This document shows positions 23,983 through 31,505 of a stretch of 38,022 nt of DNA, in pieces. The position numbers and the translations under genes are program-made. Below the pieces are notes generated by a model, which searched no databases, had not been told where the DNA came from, and saw only the letters and a list, made by a program, of their open reading frames with translations. Position 1 is the first letter of the stretch, and every line of letters begins with the position of its first letter. Source of the stretch: Deltaproteobacteria bacterium (GTDB lineage Bacteria; Desulfobacterota; Desulfobacteria; Desulfobacterales; ETH-SRB1); NCBI GenBank assembly GCA_030262895.1, contig JAJSZW010000022.1, positions 1-38,022 of the forward strand, written 5' to 3'.

Positions 23983-24031
23983 TTGACATTGTTGATATTT
24001 GGCGATATATTTTAGACAAATGTCAACAATG
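23983..24031 (+). promoter_or_regulatory. Promoter and palindromic operator of the Xre-RES module
   Basis: TTGACA (23983-23988), 17 nt, TATATT (24006-24011): a near-consensus promoter 30 nt before the start at 24042. CATTGTTGA (23987-23995) and TCAACAATG (24023-24031) are exact complements bracketing the -10 and start site, so bound antitoxin would block transcription, as expected for autoregulated toxin-antitoxin operons. Confidence 0.75.
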
Positions 24032-24041
24032 AGGTGTAATT

Positions 24042-24473
24042 ATGCAATTAGCACAAGTCTGTGAAATTTTAGGTGGTGAGAAAATTCTAGGCAAAAAGCT
24101 CGAAAGCAAAATGGATTTAGTCGAGCTTGGCAGTATTGGAGTCACCAAAAATGCTGTGTCACATTTGGCAAATTATCTTTCCTTGTCATGGAAGCAGGTA
24201 GCTGCTTTATTGCCAGTAACAGAGAGAACCCTCCAAAGGTATACATCGCACCAGCATTTTAACCCGACAGTCTCCGAGCAAGTTCTTCATATCGCAGAAG
24301 TTTTAGCCAAAGGCACTGAAGTTTTTCAAGAAAAAAGAAAATTATTATTGTGGTTAAACACTCCACATAAAGTCTTCTCTGGCAACACGCCTTTTACTAT
24401 GCTGGGTTCACGTTTTGGTACAGAGTTAGTATTAGAAGAATTAGGTCGTATAGAATTTGGTGTTTATTCGTGA
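24042..24473 (+). CDS. Xre/MbcA/ParS-type antitoxin of the RES toxin
   Basis: A 143-residue protein. The N-terminal half contains the Xre-like helix-turn-helix (LANYLSLSWKQVAALLPVTE, RTLQRYTSHQHFNPTVSEQV). The C-terminal half is the MbcA/ParS/Xre toxin-binding region (EVLAKGTEVFQEKRKLLLWL, TPFTMLGSRFGTELVLEELG, RIEFGVYS). This architecture pairs with RES-domain toxins. The stop overlaps the start of the toxin gene by 4 bp. GAGGTG precedes the ATG. It should autoregulate through the palindrome at 23987-24031. Confidence 0.92.
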   Translation: MQLAQVCEILGGEKILGKKLESKMDLVELGSIGVTKNAVSHLANYLSLSWKQVAALLPVTERTLQRYTSHQHFNPTVSEQVLHIAEVLAKGTEVFQEKRKLLLWLNTPHKVFSGNTPFTMLGSRFGTELVLEELGRIEFGVYS

Positions 24474-24937
24474 TAAAACTCTTTCGAATAAGCACATCCG
24501 AACATATCAACGACATAACTGGTATGGGGGCCAGGATTTATGGTGGGCGCTGGAACCATACCGGCTATCCAGTAGTTTACACTTCAGGTAGCAGGTCTCT
24601 TGCTGCTCTTGAATTTTTAGTGCACGTACCTATGGCACTTGCACCTGAAAATTTGAGCATTGTTGAAATCAATATTCAGGAGAATATTGAGTGGGAGTCA
24701 ATCAATGAAAGCCAGTTGCCATCAAACTGGCGTGACTATCCTGCTCCTGAGCAGTTAGCAAATATTGGTACCAATTGGATAAAATCAAAATCATCATTGC
24801 TACTTGATATTCCATCAGCAGTCGTTAAAAAGGAAGTTAATACTCTTATAAATCCATTGCATCCAGACATAAAATTTGTAGATCTGACAAATATTGAGAT
24901 GTTTTCATTTGATTCAAGACTTTTTAAACAAAAATAA
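24470..24937 (+). CDS. RES-domain toxin (NAD-degrading family)
   Basis: A 155-residue RES-family toxin. The fold's conserved residues are visible: R27 in GGRWN (GARIYGGRWNHTG), E48 in SLAALEFLVH and S116 in LLLDIPSAVV, followed by EVNTLINPLHPDIKFVDLTN. RES toxins such as MbcT and Res are known to deplete NAD+ by phosphorolysis or hydrolysis. It starts with the ATG at 24470 (inside the antitoxin's last codons), so translation is coupled. Full length for the family, with no disruption, so the module could be active. Confidence 0.92.
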   Translation: MIKLFRISTSEHINDITGMGARIYGGRWNHTGYPVVYTSGSRSLAALEFLVHVPMALAPENLSIVEINIQENIEWESINESQLPSNWRDYPAPEQLANIGTNWIKSKSSLLLDIPSAVVKKEVNTLINPLHPDIKFVDLTNIEMFSFDSRLFKQK

Positions 24938-24951
24938 CCGGTTACTACCAT

Positions 24952-25001
24952 AGTAATTCCAAGTTTATTTTTTAGCCTTCCGGCAGCACTTATTTGACCT
25001 A
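24952..25001 (-). pseudogene. Short fragment of a YkgJ-type gene
   Basis: Leftward reading gives NKCCR joined to RLKNKLGIT, a stretch matching positions 3333-3420 of the YkgJ-type gene at 2730-3512, with the intervening codons lost. A GGTTCACGG-type repeat follows at 25061-25123. Confidence 0.5.
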
Positions 25002-25128
25002 AATTGAGCGATTTTTTACTCAAATTGTACCAATCTCTTGCGCATCAAGGACTTGCGATAGGTTCACGGTTGTCGGTTTACAGTTAACAGTTTTATGTTT
25101 TGAACAACCGTGGACCGTAAACCTTCTA

Positions 25129-25394
25129 TCAAACCTCTTGCTTCTTGTCAGCTTCCGGCCGATATGTTTTGATCAACATCTGTGCCACGGTCATTTTAAA
25201 CTTCTGCGTAAAACCGACTGCTTCTCTTAACCGGCTTTCAAGTTTAGCTATTTCAATATAAAAAGGTGTTCTGTCAAATTTAATATATTCTTTCCCTTCA
25301 CAATGTTTTGTAAGGGCTTCACACTCAGGGCTATACACTATGCCTTGACCTGGCCTTTGAAGCTGATGGGGGATGCCATGCAGCCTGGTGTTTA
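25129..25394 (-). pseudogene. 3' fragment copy of the YkgJ-type gene at 27878-28507
   Basis: Reads MPHQLQRPGQGIVYSPECEA-like sequence, with the start lost, through KHCEGKEYIKFDRTPFYIE, SRLREAVGFTQKFKMTVAQM and LIKTYRPEADKK. It is more than 90% identical to the last 80 codons of the protein at 27878. The duplicate ends abruptly at 25394 in GTGTTTAGGG-type repeats. The homologous sequence is 2.6 kb away, so this is a segmental duplication rather than an independent gene. Confidence 0.85.
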
Positions 25395-25415
25395 GGGTGT
25401 TTAGGGACGTGTTTA

Positions 25416-25455
25416 GGGACGTACATTAGTTTATAAGTTGACAGGGTACTTGAAC
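25416..25455. repeat. Isolated left end of the RAYT-type element
   Basis: GGGACGTACATTAGTTTATA and the following 20 nt (AAGTT-ACAGGGTACTTGAAC) match 22706-22745. No matching right end follows. It separates the YkgJ fragment from the FN3 fragment. Confidence 0.8.
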
Positions 25456-25468
25456 AAGGTGACAATAA

Positions 25469-25822
25469 AGCGAGGCGATACTCACACACGTTATTCCGGC
25501 CGGACCCGAGATCATCTCACCCCTCTCGCTTACCGACGAACCGCCTGTGGTGGACCATAACAACTTCGTCATCCAGTGGGAGCCCGTTAGTGAGACCATT
25601 ACAGGTTCAGAAGAGATTGAAATTGTCGGTTACCAGGTTATCGTCGAGCAAGAAGAACCTCTTCGCGTGTCCAGCATAGACCTTCCAGCCTCGGTTACGA
25701 GCGCAATGGTTCCGCCGAAATTCTTCCACCAGCAAGACACCCTGCACAAGTTCGAGGTGTTAGCAATAGAGGCAAGCAAGAACCAGACAATTACGTCGGG
25801 CGAATTCATTACATTGCCGTGA
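25469..25822 (+). pseudogene. C-terminal FN3-like fragment of an exported protein
   Basis: An open frame (after a stop at 25466) reads HVIPAGPEIISPLSLTDEPP, NNFVIQWEPVSETITGSEEI, VGYQVIVEQEEPLRVSSIDL and HKFEVLAIEASKNQTITSGE. This is a fibronectin-III-like module with the linker typical of deltaproteobacterial exported proteins. No start codon or signal peptide lies upstream; the gene start was removed at the RAYT-end junction. Confidence 0.65.
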
Positions 25823-25850
25823 TGCTTTGACGCAACCTGAGTGGGATTCC

Positions 25851-25905
25851 TGGGACTCCTTCCGCCTCTCGCATAATTGCACTGACGGAGGCGAATGGAG
25901 TCCCA
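25851..25905. repeat. 18-bp imperfect inverted repeat
   Basis: TGGGACTCCTTCCGCCTC (25851-25868) against GAGGCGAATGGAGTCCCA (25888-25905): 15 of 18 positions pair, loop 19 nt. It follows the FN3 fragment's stop and may be the terminator of the lost gene. Confidence 0.65.
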
Positions 25906-25921
25906 CCCATCGTGTGCCACC

Positions 25922-26046
25922 TATAGACTTTCAGATAAATAATTTCACTTCGTTATCAGTCAAAATCTTCGACGACGTACACATAAGCACGACTTACTCA
26001 GATTTTTCCTTCTAGCCTCGTGAAATGAATTATCTGAAAGTCTATA
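25922..26046. mobile_element. 125-bp palindromic (MITE-like) element
   Basis: TATAGACTTTCAGATAA (from 25922) and TTATCTGAAAGTCTATA (to 26046) are exact complements and the similarity extends to about 27 bp with three changes (AATTTCAC ends). A TA at each boundary may be a target duplication. No coding capacity. Confidence 0.75.
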
Positions 26047-26316
26047 TCCTAAGTTTCAGAGTTCATTGTAAATGACTTTTTTCTAAATTTACCGTGACAC
26101 ACCAGGATCTGCAATTTACAATGTTGACAGCCTGTCTGCCGGCATAGAAAGGCGCTGACGGGGACTGTCGTTTTTCAGGGCGATGTCCAGTGCTTTTTCA
26201 TGCAGGTTAAGATCACCAGCTTTTCTCCTCTAGATAACATGGATCAAGGGGCGGCGGGGCATCTCCGCCTTTTCGTCCCTTCATCAACCCACCATATTGC
26301 TCCTGCCTTAACTCTT
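26047..26316. other. Intergenic region, no gene recognised
   Basis: ATTGTAAAT (26065-26073) and ATTTACAAT (26113-26121) form a weak inverted repeat. A leftward frame around 26130-26215 reads GDLNLHEKALDIALKNDSP and MPADRLST, which may be a gene scrap, but I cannot assign it. Confidence 0.35.
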
Positions 26317-27894
26317 CTACCTCCCTATCCCGATGTTAAAGCTCAATATTTCTTTTCCCTCAAGTATGTGTTTTTGCGGTGTGCATAACTCACCTACTCT
26401 TGTTTTGGGATCAAACATAACTATATAACCATGGCTGACCCTTTCAGGCAGAAGATACTTTTCCGCAAGCTGCTCTAATGCTTCGTCAACGGTTCCTCGA
26501 TACCTCTTCACCTTTGTCTCTATAATATATTTCCTGTCCTTGTAAATGAGCATGATATCCATAATCCCAAGGCCTGTTTTGCTTTCGTAAAATAATTCTC
26601 CTTTTCCCTCAGAGACAAACTGGTAGAGCCATGCCGTGAGCTGAAATTTGCCGGTCACCTCCATTGGTTTATTTGTCGAATAAAAGGCGGCAGCGCCTAT
26701 CTGGGCGATGTACTTTTCAAAATCAAGCAATACCCTCTCCATGTTAAGACTTCCATCGGGCAGATAATAACGCTTAAAGGATATATCAACTTTTCCTGCA
26801 ATATCCCGAAAAAACATCCTGGTAAATCTTTTCTTATAAATAGGGTTGCTGACACGAATTTTTTTTCCTTCTGCCTTGATCAAACCATGTGTCAAAAGAA
26901 GGGATTGCTCCTCATCGCCGGGGATGTGTTCAACCCCATCAAAAACAATGTCTATGAAGGTTTCTTTGTATTGTTTGGCTTTTTCAGTAATATTATCAAA
27001 ATGGCTGTTTTCTTCATAAAGAAGAATTTCGACAGCTTTTTCTACGTCTTCTTTGGTAATCGGATCTGTGGTTTGTGGTTTTATGTCAACAGTCAGAATA
27101 GTCCCAAGCCGGTTTACCAGCCAGGGCTGTCCGGATGTTTCATTAAATACTTTTTTTACCGCTTCTTTCGTAAAGGGCTGGTTTGTTTCTTCAGTATATT
27201 GAGCATAAAGATCAAGGACATTTTTTAGTGTAAACGGGGGAAGCTTTACCTGATCTGCGATGTTAAAAGGGGAGACACCACCTACAATCAGTTTGGTAAT
27301 GTTGCGAATGCCCACCAGGCCAACGGAGTAAATGGCCTTGCCGGTGCGCTTTTTGTATTTTTGATATAGTTCCCGGATAGATGTTAAAAAGTTCTCCAGT
27401 TCCCCAATAGGGATGCCGTCGAATTCATCAATGAAGATAATGATGCGCTTCGAAGGGATGACCTTCTTCGATTTTTCAAAAAATTTTCGTAAAAAGATAT
27501 GATTGCTGATATGATGCGTGCTTAACAGACCACGCACAGCTTCCATCTTTTCGCAATTGACTTCCTCTAATCGTTCCAAAAGCTGCTCGTAGATTCCTTC
27601 CTGGATCAGGTCATAAAAAGTGGCCTTGTCCAACTCTTTGTAGTCCTGAAAACTGAGAAGAATCGGTATATAGGTTGTGTCTTTTTTCAGCTTATGGCAA
27701 AAGTCTTCAAAATAAGTAGTTTTGCCGCTCTGTCTCGGGGCAAATATGGAAAAGTATCTTCCCAGGTCAACCATGGTTTTGATATCCTGTTTATCCATAT
27801 TCGTAACATTTTCCATGGAAACATAATAGGAAGCCCTTGGATCAACTACCCCTGATTTTTCAAAGTACCGTTTCGGCTTATTGTACTTTATCAT
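26317..27894 (-). CDS. AAA-ATPase fused to a PD-(D/E)XK nuclease-like domain
   Basis: A 525-residue cytoplasmic protein of the AAA-ATPase-like/DUF1703 type. Walker A is APRQSGKTT (52-60) and Walker B is IIIFIDEFD (151-159). A sensor/winged-helix region follows (about 215-365, FTKEAVKKVFNETSGQPWLV). The C-terminal third carries a PD-(D/E)XK core: GLGIMDIML (D446) and YIIETKVKR (E459, K461). Members of this family are widespread, multi-copy and of unproven function; links to DNA cleavage or mobile elements have been suggested. The start codon lies inside the last codons of the upstream YkgJ-type gene (17-bp overlap) with AAGGA 5 nt before the ATG, so the two are cotranscribed and probably coupled. 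Confidence 0.85.
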   Translation of the reverse strand: MIKYNKPKRYFEKSGVVDPRASYYVSMENVTNMDKQDIKTMVDLGRYFSIFAPRQSGKTTYFEDFCHKLKKDTTYIPILLSFQDYKELDKATFYDLIQEGIYEQLLERLEEVNCEKMEAVRGLLSTHHISNHIFLRKFFEKSKKVIPSKRIIIFIDEFDGIPIGELENFLTSIRELYQKYKKRTGKAIYSVGLVGIRNITKLIVGGVSPFNIADQVKLPPFTLKNVLDLYAQYTEETNQPFTKEAVKKVFNETSGQPWLVNRLGTILTVDIKPQTTDPITKEDVEKAVEILLYEENSHFDNITEKAKQYKETFIDIVFDGVEHIPGDEEQSLLLTHGLIKAEGKKIRVSNPIYKKRFTRMFFRDIAGKVDISFKRYYLPDGSLNMERVLLDFEKYIAQIGAAAFYSTNKPMEVTGKFQLTAWLYQFVSEGKGELFYESKTGLGIMDIMLIYKDRKYIIETKVKRYRGTVDEALEQLAEKYLLPERVSHGYIVMFDPKTRVGELCTPQKHILEGKEILSFNIGIGR

Positions 27895-28507
27895 TGCTTT
27901 CCTTCTTCTTGTCAGCCTCCGGCCGATATGTTTTGATTAACATCTGTGCCACGGTCATTTTAAACTTCTGCGCAAAACCGACTGCTTCTCTTAACCGGCT
28001 TTCAAGTTTAGCCATTTCAATATAAAAAGGTGTTCTGTCAAATTTAATATATTCTTTCCCTTCACACTGTTTTGTAAAGGCTTCACACCCAGGGCTATAC
28101 ACTATCCCCTGACCTGGCCTTTGAAGCTGATGGGGGATGCCATGCAGTCTGCATATCATAGGACGGTATTCATATAATATGCACAAACCGTCAAAATTCA
28201 GCGGGCACAACAATCGCACGGTTTTCCCTGTTTTGTCATACTCTACGGTTTTAGCACATACTTCCTGAGCCCGCGCTGCTACCTGATTCTGCATTTCATG
28301 TTCAAGAGCGCTGTATCCTTTCATAATAAAAAGATATTCCAAAAGTGTATGATGATAAAAACGGGTATAACAACAATTATCCTCACATCCATTACAGAAA
28401 AAACCATAATAATCAGCAGCTTCCTGATATTTTTTCCCCATATCCGCCCATATTGTTCCCAGCTTTTTTAAAAAAGGCGAATACTTATTGTAACTACTCA
28501 GGTTCAT
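27878..28507 (-). CDS. YkgJ-type cysteine cluster protein, third copy
   Basis: A 209-residue protein with the clustered cysteines C38-x2-C41-x3-C45-C46 (CNGCEDNCC), C101 (LLCPL), C109 (GLCILYEYRP) and C119 (MICRLHG). The spacing shows it is a more distant relative of the two proteins near aprB. No signal peptide. Gene order is dgt-like, YkgJ, AAA/PD-(D/E)XK on one strand: only 17 bp separate it from the dgt stop. The start ATG lies within a GGTTCACGG/GTAACTACTCAGGTT repeat and has no clear SD, so the true start could be a later Met (M23). A recent partial copy of its 3' end is at 25129-25394. Confidence 0.82.
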   Translation of the reverse strand: MNLSSYNKYSPFLKKLGTIWADMGKKYQEAADYYGFFCNGCEDNCCYTRFYHHTLLEYLFIMKGYSALEHEMQNQVAARAQEVCAKTVEYDKTGKTVRLLCPLNFDGLCILYEYRPMICRLHGIPHQLQRPGQGIVYSPGCEAFTKQCEGKEYIKFDRTPFYIEMAKLESRLREAVGFAQKFKMTVAQMLIKTYRPEADKKKESNDKVQ

Positions 28508-28524
28508 GGTTCACGGTTCACGGT

Positions 28525-29580
28525 TTAAACAAGCGGAGATGGGAAAAAGATTTTCTCATAAAGATCAAGAGCATATCTGTCTGTTATACTGGCAATTAAA
28601 TCACAAACAACCCTTTCTCTGGATTGGCTGTTATTTATGCAAGCTGCCATTTCCATATTTTCGAGTTCTCTTTTAAGGTTATCTTCATTATTTAAAAAAA
28701 AGGAATATAGATCTGAAAGAATTTTCTTTGCCTTGACAAACTCTTTGTGCACCTGAGGCGAACGATATACATTTTCATAAAGAAACTCTCTTAAAGTCTT
28801 CATCGCGGAATATACTTTATCGCTGATGCGCAGGCATAATTCATCATCTATAACTTCACTGGACGAAATAACATCTGCAATCATTATCCTGGCTCGCTCC
28901 GAATGCGAACGCCCGATTATCTTCAAGCAGGATTCAGGCACCTGGTCGGAACTTATAACACCACTCCTGATCGCATCATCAAGATCGTGGTTCAGGTATG
29001 CAATTATATCGGCAATACGCAGTACTCTGCCCTCAATGGTACATGCCTGTTCTGATGGATCGCTCGGCATAATATTCCCATATCCTTTTGAATGTTTCAA
29101 AATTCCATCACGCACCTCGTAAGTAAGATTAAGTCCCTTCCCGTTATTGCTTAAAATATCCACAACACGCAGGCTCTGCTCATTATGCGAAAAGCTTTCT
29201 GAATATATTTCTTTGAGAGCTGTTTCTCCGCCATGACCAAATGGTGTATGTCCAAGATCATGGCCGAGAGCAATGGCTTCAACCAAATCTTCGTTTAAAC
29301 GCATTGCCCTGGCGATTGTTCTTGCTATTTCCGACACTTCAAGAGTATGGGTCAGTCGTGTTCGATAATGATCGCCCAGAGGAGATAAAAAAACCTGGGT
29401 TTTGTGCTTTAACCGCCTGAAGGCATTGGAGTAAACGATTCTATCTCTGTCTCTCTGAAAAGGGGTGCGTATGGGGCAAGGCGCTTCCTCTCTTATTCGG
29501 CCCTTTGATTCCGAACTAAGACAGCCGAATGAAGAAATAAATGTCCTTTCACGATTTTCAAAATCTTCTCGTATTGACAT
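28525..29580 (-). CDS. dgt: dGTPase-like deoxynucleotide triphosphohydrolase (HD domain)
   Basis: A 351-residue HD-superfamily protein that hydrolyses dNTPs to deoxynucleosides and tripolyphosphate. Typical markers are RTPFQRDRDRIVYSNAFRRL (nucleotide-binding N-terminal motif), the metal ligand H78 in TRLTHTLEVS, H107-D108 in LGHDLGHTPFGHGGE, and the last ligand D191 in RIADIIAYLNHD. Length fits the short (non-E. coli) dgt class. The C-terminal 60 residues are helical and ordinary. The 5' end abuts a TATAATTCTC stretch near 29590 and the large palindromic element at 29604. It heads the likely operon dgt-ykgJ-AAA. The gene symbol is a family-level assignment. Confidence 0.9.
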   Translation of the reverse strand: MSIREDFENRERTFISSFGCLSSESKGRIREEAPCPIRTPFQRDRDRIVYSNAFRRLKHKTQVFLSPLGDHYRTRLTHTLEVSEIARTIARAMRLNEDLVEAIALGHDLGHTPFGHGGETALKEIYSESFSHNEQSLRVVDILSNNGKGLNLTYEVRDGILKHSKGYGNIMPSDPSEQACTIEGRVLRIADIIAYLNHDLDDAIRSGVISSDQVPESCLKIIGRSHSERARIMIADVISSSEVIDDELCLRISDKVYSAMKTLREFLYENVYRSPQVHKEFVKAKKILSDLYSFFLNNEDNLKRELENMEMAACINNSQSRERVVCDLIASITDRYALDLYEKIFFPSPLV

Positions 29581-29603
29581 AGATTTTTAGTATAATTCTC
29601 TAC

Positions 29604-29843
29604 GGGTGCAATACAAAAAAGTGACATAAATTATATCAAGTAATTGTTGAACCCGTTTAATCAGCTTAATGTCGAATATCGAACAAGGAATGTCGAATTA
29701 CGAAGGAAGGTAATTAATAATTTTAAAAAAACATCCACACTTCGATATTCAATATTCCCTGTTCGATATTTATCATTCAATTGGCACTTCTTGGCACCGA
29801 TTTAGTCACGTTTTGTTCTATGTTACTTTTTTGTATTGCACCC
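29604..29843. repeat. Nested palindromic repeat element, copy 2
   Basis: Outer arms GGGTGCAATACAAAAAAGTG (from 29604) and CACTTTTTTGTATTGCACCC-like sequence (to 29843, with TTAC for the first bases), enclosing AATGTCGAATATCGAACAAG (about 29670) and its degenerate complement (about 29755). Same construction as 1534-1793. The rest of 29844-30049 is AT-rich and contains only the small repeat at 29972-30029. Confidence 0.8.
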
Positions 29844-29971
29844 ATTCTCTACCTTTATTTAAATGGGCTCGATAAAAAATAGCTTTATATTAAATAAATT
29901 AACGTGTAAAATAATAATATTAATTATTCACAGGCATAATTAATTGTAAAGTAATAATTCACTCATTATTT

Positions 29972-30029
29972 GTAACTGTTCACAGTTTTATGTTTTGAAC
30001 AGTCGTAAACTGTGAACCGTGAACTGTTA
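29972..30029. repeat. GGTTCACGG-type inverted repeat before the HsdR_N gene
   Basis: TAACTGTTCACAGTTT (29972-29987) pairs with the AAACTGTGAACCGTGAACTG tract (to 30029), which has one more unit. Same family as 2633-2731 and 25061-25123. It ends 21 nt before the next start. Confidence 0.7.
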
Positions 30030-30049
30030 GCATTATTTGATACTTTAAT

Positions 30050-30607
30050 ATGGACAATCATCATCTAATACTTGGCGAACTTGTCGATTTTATAACTGGT
30101 AAAACCATAACAGATACCCATGACGAGCGGTATAGACAGAAATTAGCTAAAATACTGGTAACTGATAAAGGGTACCATAAAAATGAAATTAAACCACGTT
30201 GTGATCTTAATATAAAGGCTTCGAATAAAAGTGCTATTGTTACAGTTGATTTCAAGGTTACCTTAACCGGAAAAGTATGTATGATAATCAAATATGCCCC
30301 TGGTTCTTTGGTAACCAGGCATCGCTCCGCATTGGCTGCCTCAAGACTTATAGCATCATATCAGGTACCTGTTGTTGTTGTAACAAATGGCGAAGAAACG
30401 AATATTCTGGACGGTTCAACAGGAAAAGTAATGGGCTATGGCTTTGAATCTATACCCTCAAGATCCGAACTAAGTAATATGACCGCTAATAAGCATTTTG
30501 ATCCGGTTCCGATAAAAAGGGCGGAAATTGAATCAAGAATTATGTATGCCTATGAAGTTGACGGGAGCTGTTCTTGTGATAACACCATATGCAAAATTAG
30601 AAGCTGA
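30050..30607 (+). CDS. HsdR_N-domain (type I restriction R N-terminal-like) stand-alone protein
   Basis: A 185-residue protein with the HSDR_N fold: YRQKLAKILVTDKGYHKNEI (N-terminal helix), RCDLNIKASNKSAIVTVDFK (D52 and D67-x-K69), MIIKYAPGSLVTRHRSALAA (K81) and PVVVVTNGEETNILDGSTGK. The helicase and the rest of a type I R subunit are absent and no HsdM/HsdS is nearby, so it is the common free-standing version of unknown role. The E of the PD-(D/E)XK motif is not obvious (IIK instead of E-x-K), so nuclease activity is uncertain. The last 15 residues carry a small Cys group (SCSCDNTICK) that might bind metal. No SD is evident before the ATG. Confidence 0.75.
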   Translation: MDNHHLILGELVDFITGKTITDTHDERYRQKLAKILVTDKGYHKNEIKPRCDLNIKASNKSAIVTVDFKVTLTGKVCMIIKYAPGSLVTRHRSALAASRLIASYQVPVVVVTNGEETNILDGSTGKVMGYGFESIPSRSELSNMTANKHFDPVPIKRAEIESRIMYAYEVDGSCSCDNTICKIRS

Positions 30608-30624
30608 ACGTAAACCTAACAACC

Positions 30625-30811
30625 TGAGACCTTTGAAAAATGTTCAATTTTGTTCAAGTTCAAGGAAGGTGAAAATTTTAAATGCAGGAATACAGCTTAG
30701 CTTATAGCTGATGGCTCTTAAGCTAATAAGACAAAAAGGCATAACAGCTTATCAGCTTAACATAACCTGACGCCGAAATTGGGCAAAAGGGGTCGTTTTG
30801 CAAAGGTCTCA
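30625..30811. repeat. Palindromic element with TGAGACCTTTG ends
   Basis: TGAGACCTTTGAAAAA (30625-30640) and TTTTGCAAAGGTCTCA (30796-30811) are complementary except for one base. Inside are GTTCAAGTTCAAGGAAGG (also near 32520 as its complement CCTTCCTTGAACTTGAA) and a CTTATAGC/AGCTTA-type repeat. It is flanked on both sides by AACCTGAG and ends 20 nt before the deaminase gene. Confidence 0.8.
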
Positions 30812-30830
30812 ACCTGAGTAGTCACGATCT

Positions 30831-31331
30831 ATGGATTATAAATACTTTATGGAAAAGGCGCTTGAGAAAGCGAGAAAAGCTCTATATGCTGGTGAGTTCC
30901 CGGTTGGCTGCGTAGTCGCATATAAAAACAACATTATAGTTACCGGCACCCGAACCGGCACCTCCGGAAACTACACAAATGAAATTGACCATGCGGAAAT
31001 GGCTGCATTAAGACGTCTTTCCGAACTAAAGGAAAATGTGGATAAAAGTAAAATAATACTCTTTTGTACTTTAGAACCATGCCTTATGTGTTATAGCGCC
31101 ATTGTTCTAAGTGGCATCGGCAAAATTGTTTATGCTTACGAAGATGTAATGGGAGGTTGTACAAGGTGTGATTTGACAAAGCTATCGCCTTTTTACAAAG
31201 AGCGGAAAATTAAAATTATACCTGATATTTTGCGAGATAAAAGCATGGAAATTTTTAAGGTCTATTTTGAAAATCAAAAAAACACTTACTGGAAAGACAG
31301 CCTTTTAGCCGGATATACGCTCAGGCAGTAA
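30831..31331 (+). CDS. Nucleoside/nucleotide deaminase (CDA/TadA-like)
   Basis: A 166-residue zinc deaminase: H54-A-E56 in IDHAEMAAL supplies the zinc ligand and proton shuttle, P83-C84-x2-C87 in LEPCLMCYSAIV completes the site, and GIGKIVYAYEDVMGG matches the family core. The C-terminal 40 residues (IPDILRDKSMEIFKVYFENQ) are helical. It may deaminate free bases/nucleosides or the tRNA wobble adenosine; the VYAYEDVMGG segment differs from the VYGA-x-D of typical TadA, so I leave the symbol blank. The ATG at 30831 has no strong SD. The gene sits between two repeats and upstream of infC. Confidence 0.85.
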   Translation: MDYKYFMEKALEKARKALYAGEFPVGCVVAYKNNIIVTGTRTGTSGNYTNEIDHAEMAALRRLSELKENVDKSKIILFCTLEPCLMCYSAIVLSGIGKIVYAYEDVMGGCTRCDLTKLSPFYKERKIKIIPDILRDKSMEIFKVYFENQKNTYWKDSLLAGYTLRQ

Positions 31332-31505
31332 TTTTTGTTACATTTTTTTGTTGCATTTCGTTATGTTGTTATATATTTGTTAAAATTATATTAACCGGTT
31401 AACAAGTAAGCTATAACAAAATCAGCGTGTTATAAATATAAACTTGATATTAACCTCAAATAACAAATAAATCAATAAATATCGCTACTATAGGAGGTAA
31501 AAAGC
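31332..31505 (+). promoter_or_regulatory. Leader and promoter region of the infC operon
   Basis: An AT-rich 174-nt gap that must contain the infC promoter; no single -35/-10 pair stands out. TTAACCGGTTAA (31390-31401) is a perfect 12-nt palindrome and could be an operator. AGGAGG (31492-31497) is the ribosome-binding site of infC. Confidence 0.5.

Noticed and set aside
25547..25822. Intact small FN3 protein starting at the GTG at 25547
   Set aside because: The same frame extends upstream with recognisable domain sequence to a stop at 25466, and no signal peptide or SD is present, so it is a fragment.
30050..30607. Type I restriction system
   Set aside because: Only a stand-alone HsdR_N domain is present; no helicase, HsdM or HsdS genes nearby.
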